A stretch of DNA of 64,000 nucleotides from Nonlabens sp. Ci31 (GCF_012974865.1 NZ_CP043633.1:62001-126000); one strand, 5' to 3'. Positions 1-8,500 are shown, counted from the first letter of the stretch. Numbers and translations: made by a program. The notes: a model not told the origin generated them from the sequence alone.

Positions 1-767
1 AACAGTCTTGTCTTTACTGCAATACGAGCTTCCACAGAATCGATGACAGCCTTATCGCCTGTTTCTACACTGCGCTTGATACCATTAAGGCGTATCTGAG
101 CATTTTTTAAAATCCCTTGAAACAATTCTTTTTCTTGGGCTGCTTGCCACCATTCAAAATAGACTTCGGTTGCGTCATATAAAACGGCGTTGACCAGTAG
201 ATCTCTTTCAGATTGTGTTTGCTGTCTGAATAATTTTGCTTTTCTTAAGGTGGCCATACGGTCATTGATCCACAATCCTTGACCTAATTGCACACTAATT
301 CCTGCGCTGTATAATCCCTCTTCTGGAACATTGAGAGACGGATTTAGAAAGGCTCCTTCATTGCGCTCTGCCCCGGCTTTAAATTCCACTCCATACCAAG
401 TGGGAATCTTAAAAGCACCTCGCAACTCATCGTAATATTCAGTTCCTTTAAAATCTTTACGATCGTAATCTACTTCGATTTTAGGGTCAAAACCACCACG
501 AGCTTTGAGTAATTGCGCTTGACCTTGATCTACCACGAGTCCTGCTTGCTTTACTACTGGATGGAATTTTTTTACGTAACCTAAAAATTCTCTTAGGCTC
601 ATGATCGTGGTGTCAAGTAATATGGTTTGAGGAGCTTGCTGTGTGTTTTGCTTTCCTGCCTGCCGGCAGGCATGGCCCGAAAGCGGAACCGCCTTCAAAC
701 TCATAGAAACAAATAGCACCAAGACCGCAAACCAACAAGAGAATAAGTTACTTTTTCTTCTTCTCAT
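1..767 (-). CDS. TolC-family outer membrane efflux protein (3' end outside window)
   Basis: Outer membrane channel partner of the HlyD adaptor and ABC protein just upstream in the same operon. The frame is open from 767 down to position 1, so the C-terminus lies outside the window. The chosen ATG overlaps the end of the HlyD gene by 20 bp and gives a basic start (MRRRK), then a hydrophobic stretch at residues 8-22, a plausible signal peptide. The next ATG (residue 22) would destroy that signal. After residue 45 the sequence has TolC-like features (an FLGYVKKFHP segment, then Gln/Ala-rich helices). Residues about 28-40 are encoded by a composite palindromic repeat at 650-686, so this linker is repeat-derived. 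The family call rests on operon context and N-terminal features. Confidence 0.85.
   Translation of the reverse strand, partial: MRRRKSNLFSCWFAVLVLFVSMSLKAVPLSGHACRQAGKQNTQQAPQTILLDTTIMSLREFLGYVKKFHPVVKQAGLVVDQGQAQLLKARGGFDPKIEVDYDRKDFKGTEYYDELRGAFKIPTWYGVEFKAGAERNEGAFLNPSLNVPEEGLYSAGISVQLGQGLWINDRMATLRKAKLFRQQTQSERDLLVNAVLYDATEVYFEWWQAAQEKELFQGILKNAQIRLNGIKRSVETGDKAVIDSVEARIAVKTRL
650..686. repeat. 37-bp composite palindrome (copy 1) inside the TolC-like gene
   Basis: The arms GCTTTC and CGAAAGCGG flank an inner palindrome, TGCCTGCCGGCAGGCA. It looks like the GCTTTCGCGAAAGC element split by a second palindrome. The same 37-bp architecture recurs at 10486-10522. It encodes about residues 28-40 of the TolC-like protein, just after the signal peptide. 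Confidence 0.85.
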
Positions 768-2112
768 TGGTCTCTTTTTTAGTAGTTTCTGGTATGTAAT
801 AATTTGCCGGGAAACCATTAAGTCTACGCCATAATTCATACCAGATAGGCACATCTTCCAATAACGCAATAGTGCGTGCACCAGAGCCTGGACGCAAAGC
901 ATCTGGCCAGGCATGATCTTCTTCATCTGGAGCAAGTAAAATTCTATATTTACCTTTACCTTCTGTAATAAAAGTCTCTACAGCAATCACTTTTGCACCA
1001 TACGTACCATAAGAAGCATTAGGCCATCCAGAGAAAATGATTGCTGGCCAGCCGTCAAATTGTACCCGTACTTTCTCACCCTCATGGATCAAAGGTAAAT
1101 CTATAGGTTCTACAAAGGTCTCCACAGCAAGGTCGTAATTAGTAGGCATGATATTGATCAATGGTTCACCTTCCTTAAAGGTTTCTCCTATACCACCCAA
1201 AATTGCTTTATTGATAAATCCATCTTGAGGAGCTTTTACAAAATAAAGATCGGTTCTAATTTGATAATTAGAGCGATCTGTCTCTAATTTACTCACCTCT
1301 GCCTCTACATCTAACTGGCTGGATTGTGCTGTAAACTGTTCGGCACGAGCTTTTGCAATTTTCTCTGCATATTCCTGTTTGATGCGACCTAGTTCAATTT
1401 CTGCGACTATTACCGCATTTCTAGTTTGCAATAGTTTTTGCTCTTGAGAATTTGCCTTAGCCATAGTACTTCTAGCTTTTAGGTTTTTATCTTCCACATC
1501 TACCGTAGATTTAATGCCTTCACTTTCTAGCTGCTCTGTACGTTCCAGCTGTTTTTGAGCTATTCTTTCATCATTATTTGCAGCTATAAGATCTATACTG
1601 TCTTGATCTATTTTTAATTTGGCTTGAAGCAATTTATTTTTTGCTTGATCCAATTTCAGCACTCTTTCACCTGCGAGAGCTTCTATTTGATTATCTAATT
1701 GTCCTATTTTTTCTCGATACGATTGTACACTTGCAGATTTTGCGTCTATTTGCTGCCCTGCACGAATTACCAAATCAGGGTCCATATACTCGCTTTTTAC
1801 CTCGCTTATTTCTAAAATAGTATCTCCTTTCTCAACTCGATCTCCTTCTCGCACATGCCAGTGTTCAATACGACCAGCGATGGCAGATTGTAGCGTAAGC
1901 GGTCTTTGATCTGGAGTTAATGTCGTTACAAAACCGTTTCCACTTATATTTTGTGTCCAAGGTAAAAACATCAATATGATAGCAAAAAGAGCAAAACCGC
2001 CTAAAAATCTATTGAAGTATTTGTAATGCTTGCGTTTCATCACTTTTCTACCCGCATTGAAATTATTCAAATTAGGTTGGTCCTTGAGCTCATTTTTAGA
2101 TATATTAAGCAT
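748..2112 (-). CDS. HlyD-family periplasmic adaptor (membrane fusion protein)
   Basis: Adaptor subunit linking an inner membrane transporter to a TolC-type channel. The 454-residue protein has a cytoplasmic N-terminus, one membrane segment at about residues 36-52, and a lipoyl-like half (AGRIEHWHVREGDRVEKGD). A long Gln/Glu/Lys-rich coiled coil covers roughly residues 120-270. The second lipoyl half and beta-barrel follow (VKAPQDGFINKAILGG). The gene starts 2 bp after the ABC transporter gene and overlaps the TolC-like gene downstream, so the three are probably translated as one unit. Substrate unknown. Family assignment is secure. Confidence 0.93.
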   Translation of the reverse strand: MLNISKNELKDQPNLNNFNAGRKVMKRKHYKYFNRFLGGFALFAIILMFLPWTQNISGNGFVTTLTPDQRPLTLQSAIAGRIEHWHVREGDRVEKGDTILEISEVKSEYMDPDLVIRAGQQIDAKSASVQSYREKIGQLDNQIEALAGERVLKLDQAKNKLLQAKLKIDQDSIDLIAANNDERIAQKQLERTEQLESEGIKSTVDVEDKNLKARSTMAKANSQEQKLLQTRNAVIVAEIELGRIKQEYAEKIAKARAEQFTAQSSQLDVEAEVSKLETDRSNYQIRTDLYFVKAPQDGFINKAILGGIGETFKEGEPLINIMPTNYDLAVETFVEPIDLPLIHEGEKVRVQFDGWPAIIFSGWPNASYGTYGAKVIAVETFITEGKGKYRILLAPDEEDHAWPDALRPGSGARTIALLEDVPIWYELWRRLNGFPANYYIPETTKKETNEKKKK

Positions 2113-2114
2113 AA

Positions 2115-3788
2115 TTATTGATCTAAAATTAATTTACCGTTGTGCAGTGTTACTAATCTACTACAACGTTTTCTCCATTCACTATTCTGACTAACAACAA
2201 CTAGTGACCACCCATTAGCAGGATCTGTAAGGAACTCCATGATCCTGGTCGCTTCTTCTTCATCAAACTGATCCAGCGGGTCTTTTAAAATAAGCATTTT
2301 CGGTTGTCTAACTATACTGCGGGCAAGGACAATTTTCTTTCCGACCGTATAGCTCAATTCTTTTCCTTCTGGAAAAATCATAGTGTCCAATCCCTTAGGT
2401 GATTTTTTAATATAATTAATCAGACCTACTTTCTCAAGGGACCAATAAATACGCTCATCGTCAATACTTATATCTCCAAAGGTGATGTTATCCCTTAAAG
2501 TACCTTCAAAAGGCGTTTCTTCTGTTAATGACTGCCCTAAATTTGCTCGGTAATAATTAAGATCAAGACCTCTTAAATCTGAATTATTCACATAAATACT
2601 TCCTTGAGTAGGCTCGATAATTCCAGCGATAAGTCTTAATAAAGTAGCTTTACCGCTACCGTTAGAACCATTTATAAGTATGGTACATGTTTCAGAAATT
2701 TTTAAAGAGATGTTTTCTAATATAGGTCGTGTTCTTTCTGGAACTGTGTAAGTTACTTGATCGAGTTCTACATGAAAATTTTGTTCCTTATTAAAAGGAT
2801 GCTCTCCTGATTGAGGTTCCAACTCCTTATCGACCACCTGGGCTAGTTTCTCCAAAGATGTTAGAATATCATAAAATGATTCTAGGCCAGATATAATTTT
2901 TTCAACAGCTCCTATAATGATCAAAATAATGAGTTCTGCGGCTACAAACTGTCCAATATTCATTTCTTGACTAAGGACCAGCAACCCACCAATAATAAGA
3001 AGTCCTGCCGTAATCAAGACTTTAAAACCTATCAGTTGAATTGCTTGTATAATCAGCACTTTAAAATGCTGCTCTCTATACTTCAGGTATTCCGAAACTA
3101 ATACATCGTTCTTATCAACTGCGTGATGAGTAATTCCAGAAAGTTTGAAGCTAATTAGTGATCTCGCAATCTCTTGAAGCCAGTGTGCGACTTTATACTT
3201 GCTTTTAGACTCTAACAAACTGGTTCTTAAACCTTTTTCTGCAGTGTATCTAAATAGAAAAAAGGCTAAAACTACCAGTAAAACTCCATAAATAATAAAG
3301 AATGGATGGTAAAAAGACAAGAGTAATAAACCAAATATAATTTGTAAAATAGCTGTAGGGTAATCTACTAGTAATTTAGACAGACTCTTTTGTATGGTGA
3401 GGGTGTCAAAAAATCTATTAGCCAATTCTGGCGGATAAAAACCTCGTAAGGCACTCATCTTGATTTTAGGAAACCGGTAAGCAAAGTCAAAGGAAGACCT
3501 AGTAAATATCTTCTGCTGGATATTCTCCGTAATTCGAATTTGCATAATTTGCAATACCCCACCAAAAGCAACACCTAAAGTGACTAATACCACTAATAGG
3601 ATCCAAGAAGTACTGATTTGCGCTCCTTGAATTAAGTTAATAATCGCCTGAATTCCTAAAGGCAAGGAAAGACCTACTAAACCAGCAAAAATAGCATAAT
3701 AGAAGATCTGCCTGATGTCCTTTTTGTCTAACTCGAGCATGCTGATGAGGCGCTGCCATGCGGTAAGTATGTTTTTATTTTTTTCCAT
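2115..3788 (-). CDS. ABC exporter (fused membrane and ATPase domains) with degenerate ATPase motifs
   Basis: Half-size type I exporter of the HlyB/MsbA layout. The N-terminal transmembrane domain (about residues 1-310) has six hydrophobic segments and the nucleotide-binding domain is about 335-557. No C39 peptidase domain is present. The ATPase domain is unusual. Walker A reads GSNGSGKAT (374-382), with Ala in place of the first Ser/Thr. The signature region reads LSYTVG instead of LSGGQ (478-483). Walker B reads LILKDP instead of LILDEP. The switch position has Gln (534) where His is expected. The gene overlaps tetR by 14 bp and abuts the HlyD gene. ATP hydrolysis may be weak or absent, or driven by an unseen partner. 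Confidence 0.9.
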   Translation of the reverse strand: MEKNKNILTAWQRLISMLELDKKDIRQIFYYAIFAGLVGLSLPLGIQAIINLIQGAQISTSWILLVVLVTLGVAFGGVLQIMQIRITENIQQKIFTRSSFDFAYRFPKIKMSALRGFYPPELANRFFDTLTIQKSLSKLLVDYPTAILQIIFGLLLLSFYHPFFIIYGVLLVVLAFFLFRYTAEKGLRTSLLESKSKYKVAHWLQEIARSLISFKLSGITHHAVDKNDVLVSEYLKYREQHFKVLIIQAIQLIGFKVLITAGLLIIGGLLVLSQEMNIGQFVAAELIILIIIGAVEKIISGLESFYDILTSLEKLAQVVDKELEPQSGEHPFNKEQNFHVELDQVTYTVPERTRPILENISLKISETCTILINGSNGSGKATLLRLIAGIIEPTQGSIYVNNSDLRGLDLNYYRANLGQSLTEETPFEGTLRDNITFGDISIDDERIYWSLEKVGLINYIKKSPKGLDTMIFPEGKELSYTVGKKIVLARSIVRQPKMLILKDPLDQFDEEEATRIMEFLTDPANGWSLVVVSQNSEWRKRCSRLVTLHNGKLILDQ

Positions 3789-4461
3789 TTGATATAATAA
3801 GTTGATCTATAAGATTTAAAAAATAAGACGTAGGCGTTGTGGTACTATTACAATCTGTAATGGCTGTAAAATGATCTTTTAGAAAGTGCTGATGCAACGC
3901 ACCTTGTATGACCATACTACTTAATGAGGCAGGGAATGCATAAGCAGGATCAACCTCTTTAATCATGTCCTTAAGTCTCAAGACCAGTCGTTTGTACACT
4001 GCAAAATAACCTTCTTTATTCTCTATATCAACTTCTTTAGTTAGATATGATTTAGAATACTCTGAAATAATAATTTTATTTAAAAGCACTTCATCTATAT
4101 GACTGAAGTTAGAGTCTTGTGTCACTTCTTGAGTTAAAATCTCTACAGCTCTATTCAATTTATCTTTAGGGACAGATAGGGTCAACGTTTGAAGAACTAA
4201 TTGATACTCCAGCCAGCTCCAGTACCATGAGGTAAGGTAAAGTAATAGTTTATGCTTATTTTCAAAATATCTGTAAATAGAACTTTCATTAGATTTAATG
4301 GCAAGCCCAAGCTTTTTAAAAGTGAATTGTTCAAAGCCCAATTCATAAATCATTTCTATACTACAACTCAGTATACGTTTGCCTAAGTCAGAACTTTCAG
4401 GATCTTTGACGTATAATTTATCGTTGATCTCTACTTTAAGGTTTTTGAGGAGTGTATGCAT
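3775..4461 (-). CDS. TetR-family transcriptional regulator
   Basis: First gene of the exporter operon and its likely local repressor. Of 228 residues, about 25-75 form a TetR-type DNA-binding domain, with the characteristic helix-turn-helix sequence FTFKKLGLAIKSNESSIYRY followed by FENKHKLLLYL. The C-terminal 150 residues are a helical ligand or dimer domain that I cannot assign to a ligand. The stop codon lies inside the start of the ABC exporter gene (14-bp overlap). Two inverted repeats sit immediately upstream (4487-4499 and 4507-4533), which suggests autoregulation. Confidence 0.9.
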   Translation of the reverse strand: MHTLLKNLKVEINDKLYVKDPESSDLGKRILSCSIEMIYELGFEQFTFKKLGLAIKSNESSIYRYFENKHKLLLYLTSWYWSWLEYQLVLQTLTLSVPKDKLNRAVEILTQEVTQDSNFSHIDEVLLNKIIISEYSKSYLTKEVDIENKEGYFAVYKRLVLRLKDMIKEVDPAYAFPASLSSMVIQGALHQHFLKDHFTAITDCNSTTTPTSYFLNLIDQLIISNGKK

Positions 4462-4478
4462 AGCTTTTTATTAACGCA

Positions 4479-4486
4479 CAAATATA
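4479..4486 (-). promoter_or_regulatory. Bacteroidota-type -7 box upstream of tetR
   Basis: On the minus strand this reads TATATTTG, matching the TAnnTTTG consensus of Bacteroidota promoters, 18 bp before the tetR start codon. No clear -33 TTG partner is visible at the usual spacing. Confidence 0.5.
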
Positions 4487-4499
4487 ATAGTATTACTAT
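4487..4499. promoter_or_regulatory. Inverted repeat, candidate TetR operator 1
   Basis: ATAGTA-T-TACTAT is a perfect 6-bp inverted repeat immediately upstream of the -7 box, a position where a bound repressor would block polymerase. Assignment to the adjacent TetR protein is inferred from position only. Confidence 0.5.
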
Positions 4500-4506
4500 C
4501 AATGTG

Positions 4507-4533
4507 TAATGTTAATGATATTAATTAACATTA
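4507..4533. promoter_or_regulatory. Inverted repeat, candidate TetR operator 2
   Basis: The arms TAATGTTAAT and ATTAACATTA are perfectly complementary (10 bp each) around a 7-bp spacer. The arm size and centre-to-centre geometry suit a dimeric helix-turn-helix protein. It lies 46-72 bp upstream of the tetR start codon. Confidence 0.5.
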
Positions 4534-4832
4534 ATTTTTAATTGCACGCAAACTCAAAATTAATTATTTCTAGCTCAACTCATAAAAAAAGTCTGTTAAC
4601 TAGGGTTTTGCTGACGCTTTCGCGTGATGCCTAGAACTGTTATGCTGAGCTTAACTGTGCTGCATTTACCTGAGTATTATCAAGATGAAAGAGCAACAAG
4701 TCGCTTGAAACCCTTTGTTTGTCTTGACTTGTGCACTCCTGAGATGCTAGTCCCTGCTTTTTAACACGACATGCTTTTCATATATACGCAAGAACATGCT
4801 TACAATTCCCTACTGAATACTATTTTTACTTT
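4534..4832. other. Spacer between tetR and the M24 peptidase gene
   Basis: No open frame of note, RNA gene or terminator recognised. It includes a half-match to the palindrome family (GCTTTCGCG near 4615). A promoter for the plus-strand gene at 4833 must lie here, but no convincing TAnnTTTG box was found. Confidence 0.4.
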
Positions 4833-5510
4833 ATGACTACTACCTTAATAGAACTTCAAAAAGCAGAAGAAAAAGCAGCCTTGTTATTTCAAGAAATTGA
4901 AAAGCGACAACTTATAAAAGCTGGCAGGACTGAAAAACAAATCAACACTGATATCTTCGAGCTCGCTGACGAATTATTTGGTATTCAAAAATACTGGCAC
5001 AAACGCATCGTGCGCGCTGGAGAAAATACACTACATCCCTATGATGAGAATCCGCCGGACTTAGTGGTTAAGGAAGATGATATTGTTTTTATAGACTTCG
5101 GTCCTATACTAGAAGAATGGGAAGCAGACTATGGTAGGACTTACGTTATTGGAGCTGATCCTTATAAAAAGCAACTGGCTGCAGATTCAGAAAAACTATG
5201 GTTTGTAGCTAACGAGCATTTTAAAAGTCATCCTTCCATTACGGGTGCTCAATTATATAGCTTTTGTGTTGTGCTAGCTGAACGTCATGATTGGGAATTT
5301 GGCGGTCCTATTGCTGGACACTTGATAGGTCACTTTCCGCATGAAAAATTAGAAACAGAAGTAAAAACAAATTACATACATCCAGAAAATCATACTCCTA
5401 TGAATCTAACAGGTGCTCATGGAGAGCAGCGTCACTGGATCATAGAAATTCACCTCATTGATAGATCAAAAAAGATAGGTTCCTTTTTTGAGCAACTCGC
5501 TGGCTTCTAA
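4833..5510 (+). CDS. M24-family metallopeptidase (Xaa-Pro aminopeptidase-like)
   Basis: Cytosolic pita-bread-fold protein of 225 residues, without the N-terminal creatinase-like domain of full-length prolidases. Metal-ligand candidates are in order: Asp in VFIDFGP, Asp in EADYGR, His in AGHLIGH, Glu in WIIEIHL, and a C-terminal Glu in SFFEQLAGF. All five dimetal positions therefore appear occupied. Family members are aminopeptidases or non-peptidase relatives, and the substrate cannot be told from sequence. It stands alone on the plus strand and is followed by a strong hairpin at 5540-5560. Confidence 0.82.
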   Translation: MTTTLIELQKAEEKAALLFQEIEKRQLIKAGRTEKQINTDIFELADELFGIQKYWHKRIVRAGENTLHPYDENPPDLVVKEDDIVFIDFGPILEEWEADYGRTYVIGADPYKKQLAADSEKLWFVANEHFKSHPSITGAQLYSFCVVLAERHDWEFGGPIAGHLIGHFPHEKLETEVKTNYIHPENHTPMNLTGAHGEQRHWIIEIHLIDRSKKIGSFFEQLAGF

Positions 5511-5539
5511 AAGCTAATTCAAAATTGTATATACACAAA

Positions 5540-5560
5540 ATGCCTACTTAAAGTAGGCAT
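5540..5560. terminator. Bidirectional terminator hairpin
   Basis: ATGCCTACTT and AAGTAGGCAT form a 10-bp inverted repeat with one central base, flanked by A-rich sequence on the left and T-rich on the right. It lies between the convergent M24 peptidase and clpS genes and could serve both. Confidence 0.75.
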
Positions 5561-5604
5561 TTATGTTTTATTCATAATTGAATAAAAAGGGGAAAGCAAA
5601 ATCT

Positions 5605-5886
5605 CTATTGAATCTCAGCCGTTAATCCAGCTTCTAACAAAGCGGTACATCGCGGCTCTAAATCATCGTAATCTCCTGACTTCACATTGCATTTTCCTTT
5701 ATAGTGTACTATAAGAGAACATTGCTCTGCTTGTATAGGTGTGTGATCACATGCTGCCACCAGCATATCTATGACGTGATCAAATGAATTTACTTCATCA
5801 TTAAAAAGGACAATTTTATTCTCCTTTTGCTCCAAGACTTCCAACTCCAATTCTGGAAGTACCTGTTCTTGTGTGCTCAATTTCAT
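5605..5886 (-). CDS. clpS: ClpS, ATP-dependent Clp protease adaptor
   Basis: Adaptor that delivers N-degron substrates to ClpAP/ClpCP. The core matches the family: VLFNDEVNSFDHVIDML, then the substrate-pocket helix, CSLIVHYKGKCNVKSG and a C-terminal strand. The frame extends to an upstream ATG at 5925, but those 13 extra residues (MIFIKWICFKFIH) are hydrophobic and unlike ClpS. The start at 5886 (MKLSTQEQ) gives a normal 93-residue protein. It lies 53 bp downstream of prmA on the same strand. Confidence 0.92.
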   Translation of the reverse strand: MKLSTQEQVLPELELEVLEQKENKIVLFNDEVNSFDHVIDMLVAACDHTPIQAEQCSLIVHYKGKCNVKSGDYDDLEPRCTALLEAGLTAEIQ

Positions 5887-5939
5887 GTGTATAAATTTAA
5901 AACAAATCCACTTAATAAAAATCAACTATAAAGTTAAAG

Positions 5940-6791
5940 TTATGCTTTCAACATCTTAGCAGCTATCCAGTTATCTTTCTTAATATGAGAGTCGTAAACA
6001 ATGCCACATTCATTACACTTATTTTTAATGTTTTCTAAATCCTCTTCGTAAAAACCACTGAAAAGAATGGTGCCTCCACTTTTTAAACTCTTTGCATATA
6101 CAGGTATATCTTGAAGCAAAATATTTCTATTGATATTAGCGATGATAAAATCATAAGATTTACCTGCCAGCTGCTCTGCGCCACCTAAAATGACATTTAC
6201 CTTATCCATTTTATTACGCTCTACATTCTCCAGTGCATTTTCATAACACCAAGTATCAATATCTATAGCGTCCACTGCCGCAGCACCTCGCATTTGAGCT
6301 AGAATACCTAAGACTCCAGTACCACTACCCATATCCAACACATCGAGACCTGCGACATTTTCTTCTAATAAATGCTGTATCATCATGTGCGTGGTCTGGT
6401 GATGTCCCGTACCAAAACTCATCTTTGGTTCTATCACAATATCAAATTCGACACCGCTAGCCTTATGAAATGGGGCGCGTACTTCACATCGGTTATTCAC
6501 CGTAATGGAATCAAAGTTCTTTTCCCATTCTGCGTTCCAGTTTGTTGCTGGTATTGCCGCTTTCGCGAAAGCGATATCACACAAATCATTATCCATAAGA
6601 TCCACCGTATCGAGTATATCGTCACTATCCAGAGATTGCAACACATACGCCTTGATACCATCTTCTGTCTCTATAAAACTCTCAAAACCTACCTCGCCCA
6701 GTTGTGCCATAAGCACATCATTCCAAGGTTGTTGTGGGGCTACTTTAAAACTGTATTCCACATAAATCTGATCGGTTGTATTATTTTCCAT
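5940..6791 (-). CDS. prmA: PrmA, ribosomal protein L11 methyltransferase
   Basis: SAM-dependent enzyme that methylates ribosomal protein L11 in the cytosol. The 283-residue length fits the family. Visible motifs are FGTGHHQTT before the Rossmann core, motif I VLDMGSGTGVLGILA, and the NPPF-like loop here as IANINRNILL. Residues 74-78 (AFAKA) are encoded by a perfect copy of the GCTTTCGCGAAAGC palindrome. The gene overlaps the upstream DUF1287 gene by 11 bp, giving a tpiA-DUF1287-prmA unit, and clpS follows. Confidence 0.93.
   Translation of the reverse strand: MENNTTDQIYVEYSFKVAPQQPWNDVLMAQLGEVGFESFIETEDGIKAYVLQSLDSDDILDTVDLMDNDLCDIAFAKAAIPATNWNAEWEKNFDSITVNNRCEVRAPFHKASGVEFDIVIEPKMSFGTGHHQTTHMMIQHLLEENVAGLDVLDMGSGTGVLGILAQMRGAAAVDAIDIDTWCYENALENVERNKMDKVNVILGGAEQLAGKSYDFIIANINRNILLQDIPVYAKSLKSGGTILFSGFYEEDLENIKNKCNECGIVYDSHIKKDNWIAAKMLKA
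6559..6572. repeat. GCTTTCGCGAAAGC palindrome inside prmA
   Basis: Perfect 14-bp copy, in frame and encoding A-F-A-K-A. One of six perfect copies in this window. Confidence 0.9.
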
Positions 6792-7365
6792 ATCGGTAAT
6801 GTCCTGTAATATTAAATTTAAATAGGCAGTCTTCTAGTACTTGTCCAGCGCCAATATTATGCGCCATCAAGTAGTGTTTTTGGTCTTTTGATTTTGTTTT
6901 GGAAACCACTCCTATATGTGTCAGTCCATTGCCCAACGTCCAGCTAACTACATCACCAGGTAAGTAATCAACCGCCAGCTGACTTAGATCTAGACTCTTT
7001 CCTTTTCTAGTAAAAAAAGTACGTAAATTAGGCACCCTTCTGTGATCGATATTAGTGTCTGTTTTCTTCAATCCCCATTTTTGCGGATACTTAGAAAAGT
7101 GCGCTTTCATATCTTCATGAACTTCCTTCTGCAAGTCGATTCCTAGCTTTCTGTAGGTTCTAATGATTACATCTGTACAAACACCATAAGGTTTTGGTAC
7201 GTCTCCATTAGGGTACGGAATATTAAAATAGCTGCCGTTATAAATCACCTGATCTTTAGTCAGTTCTTCAGCAGCAGCGGCTACTTTGAACCCATACTCC
7301 GTCTGGGCTACTGCTAGTGAGCTTATCGTCAGGAATACGAGTAAAAATAAATTCTTAAAATGCAT
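6781..7365 (-). CDS. Exported DUF1287 protein (YijF-like)
   Basis: A 194-residue protein with a clear signal peptide (residues 1-20, ending SLAVAQ), so periplasmic or exported. The family resembles NlpC/P60-type cysteine peptidases: GVCTDVIIRTYRKLGIDL holds the candidate nucleophile Cys, and the downstream segments LPGDVVSW and THIGVVS hold the likely His region. The reaction is not established for DUF1287. The start overlaps tpiA by 11 bp and the end overlaps prmA by 11 bp, indicating translational coupling. Confidence 0.85.
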   Translation of the reverse strand: MHFKNLFLLVFLTISSLAVAQTEYGFKVAAAAEELTKDQVIYNGSYFNIPYPNGDVPKPYGVCTDVIIRTYRKLGIDLQKEVHEDMKAHFSKYPQKWGLKKTDTNIDHRRVPNLRTFFTRKGKSLDLSQLAVDYLPGDVVSWTLGNGLTHIGVVSKTKSKDQKHYLMAHNIGAGQVLEDCLFKFNITGHYRYGK

Positions 7366-8107
7366 TAGCGATATCGAGGAAAGACTGTGCGTCTAATGAA
7401 GCGCCACCTACAAGACCTCCATCTACATCTGGTTTTGCAAAAATCTCTGCAGCATTTGCAGGTTTTACACTTCCTCCGTAAAGGATACTGGTATTGTTTG
7501 CGGTTTCTTTTCCAAATTTTGATTCTATAAAAGAACGCAAGTGTGCATGCATTTCTTGTGCTTGTTCTGGACTTGCCGTTTCTCCAGTACCTATCGCCCA
7601 TACTGGCTCATATGCCACAACTATTTTTTCCATTTGCTTTGAACTAAGGTCAAAAAGTCCTTTTTCAATTTGCTGAGTAACTGTTTCAAAGTGGTTACCG
7701 GCTTTACGTTGTTCTAAGTGTTCTCCACAACAAAAGATCACACGCATTCCTTTTTCAAGAGCCGTTTTAGTTTTGGCAGCGAGTAATTCGTCCGTTTCTC
7801 CATAAGTATCTCTGCGCTCAGAATGACCTATAAGGACTGTTTTAATTCCTATACTATCTAACATATCTACAGAAACCTCTCCTGTATAGGCTCCTTTTTG
7901 AGCTTCGCATACGTTTTGTGCCACTACTTCAATAACGGTATCTAATGTACTATTAAAAGCATTGTATAAGAAGGGATGCGATGGAGCAATCATCACTTCA
8001 CAATTGACGTCTTTTACAAGACCTTTTTTTAACTCATTGATTAGATCTGTTGTTTGCGGTAGATCACAGTTCATTTTCCAGTTTCCAGCTACTATATTTT
8101 TTCTCAT
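7355..8107 (-). CDS. tpiA: Triose-phosphate isomerase
   Basis: Glycolytic enzyme interconverting dihydroxyacetone phosphate and glyceraldehyde 3-phosphate. The 250-residue TIM barrel shows NWKMN (catalytic Lys), IGHSERR (catalytic His) and AYEPVWAIGTG (catalytic Glu and loop 6). The phosphate-gripping motifs ILYGGSVKP and GLVGGASL are also present. All active-site positions are intact. First gene of the tpiA-DUF1287-prmA-clpS set; it probably has its own promoter in the long spacer upstream. Confidence 0.97.
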   Translation of the reverse strand: MRKNIVAGNWKMNCDLPQTTDLINELKKGLVKDVNCEVMIAPSHPFLYNAFNSTLDTVIEVVAQNVCEAQKGAYTGEVSVDMLDSIGIKTVLIGHSERRDTYGETDELLAAKTKTALEKGMRVIFCCGEHLEQRKAGNHFETVTQQIEKGLFDLSSKQMEKIVVAYEPVWAIGTGETASPEQAQEMHAHLRSFIESKFGKETANNTSILYGGSVKPANAAEIFAKPDVDGGLVGGASLDAQSFLDIANAF

Positions 8108-8500
8108 GGTATTTTTTTTGGGGTCGTTATCAATTGATCGTTAATTTCAAAATTGCCGTTTTTATTGTTGTTGTGCAAATGAATGTGAAGGTATTGGGTT
8201 TAAAATAGTAAAAAACGTTTGCGTTACAAAAAGATTTAAGGATTAAGATATGTGGTATTAGGAGAGAAAAGGGCCGTTTGAGTCTTCGATCTTGTTTCAT
8301 AATTTGTGAACAGCATCTCTATTTTACATTCTCTTGATCTTTTAAAACTCCAACTTAAATTGAAACGTGCTTACTCGTCTATATTCCATTAATCAGTTGT
8401 GTTTATTTCAAACCTATAAGGTTACCTAGCATACTTTAATTTAAGTACCGACTTTATTCTAATACAAAATTTTTAGATTAGTTAGATTTTTGTCGTAAAA
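8108..8500. other. AT-rich spacer upstream of tpiA
   Basis: No open frame or RNA gene recognised. It should contain the tpiA promoter, but I found no clean TAnnTTTG box. Confidence 0.4.

Noticed and set aside
643-834. Small plus-strand open frame over the TolC-like gene start
   Set aside because: Shadow of the minus-strand genes; it runs through the composite palindrome and has no ribosome-binding or family signal.
2115-3788. Treating the degenerate exporter as a pseudogene
   Set aside because: The frame is intact at full length, coupled to its neighbours by overlaps and with a conserved membrane domain; lost catalytic residues alone do not show inactivity.
5887-5925. Longer clpS start at 5925
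   Set aside because: Adds a hydrophobic 13-residue stretch unlike ClpS; 5886 fits the family length.
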